From contig WLFB01000099.1 in the NCBI GenBank assembly GCA_009703975.1, forward strand, positions 1 through 5,515: DNA of 5,515 nt, in the 5' to 3' direction. Under the pieces are notes generated by a model, which had not been told where the DNA came from, made no database searches, and saw only the letters and a program-made list of their open reading frames with translations. Below are positions 5,436 through 5,515 of this stretch, in pieces. The translations under genes were made by a program, and so were the position numbers. The stretch comes from Actinomycetota bacterium (lineage in GTDB: Bacteria > Actinomycetota > Acidimicrobiia > Acidimicrobiales > Ilumatobacteraceae). The first letter of the stretch is position 1, and every line of letters starts with the position of its first letter.

Positions 5436-5515
5436 GTGTTGAAACGCGAAACAGCAATATTCACAAAGGTCGCGCCGTTTTCATAGGCGACACGTAATAA
5501 ATCGCCAATAACTAT
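5432..5515 (-). CDS. C-terminal fragment of an unidentified leftward gene
   Basis: From the window end, the minus strand is open for 27 codons to a TGA at 5434-5432. The residues include IGDLLRVAYENGATFVNIAV and end SRFNT. The frame is inferred from its openness, protein-like composition and the ATGA overlap with the regulator start, which is typical of genes in one operon. I do not recognise the family from this short end. It would be the first gene of a two-gene unit with the HTH regulator. The 5' end lies outside the window. Confidence 0.55.
   Translation of the reverse strand: MVIGDLLRVAYENGATFVNIAVSRFNT

Noticed and set aside
5507..5515. AATAACTAT at the window end repeats 5065-5073
   Set aside because: A 9-base AT-rich match is weak, and the copy is cut by the window edge and lies in apparent coding sequence; chance is sufficient.

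Overview
The window reads as an ordinary stretch of bacterial chromosome, most likely from an actinobacterium (Actinomycetota) with mid GC content. The pantothenate kinase resembles the mycobacterial CoaA from end to end as I recall that family. The methionine aminopeptidase has the actinobacterial MetAP1c style of active site. Several genes appear to start at GTG or TTG, and one looks leaderless. Placement below phylum, for example freshwater or marine Acidimicrobiia, is a guess. I see no tRNA, rRNA, CRISPR array, insertion sequence or phage gene.

Layout. Positions 1-239 (+) hold the C-terminal end of an alpha/beta-hydrolase cut by the window edge. It abuts, with no base between the stop codons, a convergent MFS exporter gene at 240-1442 (-). 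A 93-base divergent spacer (1443-1535) separates the exporter from a rightward run of four genes: a type I methionine aminopeptidase with an N-terminal SEC-C zinc knuckle (1536-2516), an alpha/beta-hydrolase (2584-3372), coaA pantothenate kinase (3383-4315) and a class I SAM methyltransferase (4392-5069). The methyltransferase again abuts a convergent gene with zero spacing, a small HTH_22/DauR-type regulator (5070-5435, -). The regulator start overlaps the stop of another leftward gene by ATGA; only the last 27 codons of that gene are present (5432-5515).

How the genes relate. Methionine aminopeptidase and CoaA are housekeeping enzymes for protein N-terminal maturation and coenzyme A synthesis. 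The hydrolase lies 10 bases before coaA and is probably co-transcribed with it. The methyltransferase has the look of surface-glycan or secondary-metabolite methyltransferases and is AT-rich, and the AT-rich composition begins inside the 3' half of coaA. The regulator and the truncated gene upstream of it form a separate, translationally coupled leftward unit.

What stands out: the SEC-C/aminopeptidase fusion, the composition break inside coaA, two zero-gap convergent junctions each carrying a TAACTA...TAGTTA inverted repeat (one a plausible terminator for the regulator), a -10 element placed exactly for leaderless expression of the exporter, and a sensor-less HTH_22 regulator coupled to an unidentified gene. 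I found no convincing evidence of a wholly new multi-gene system here.
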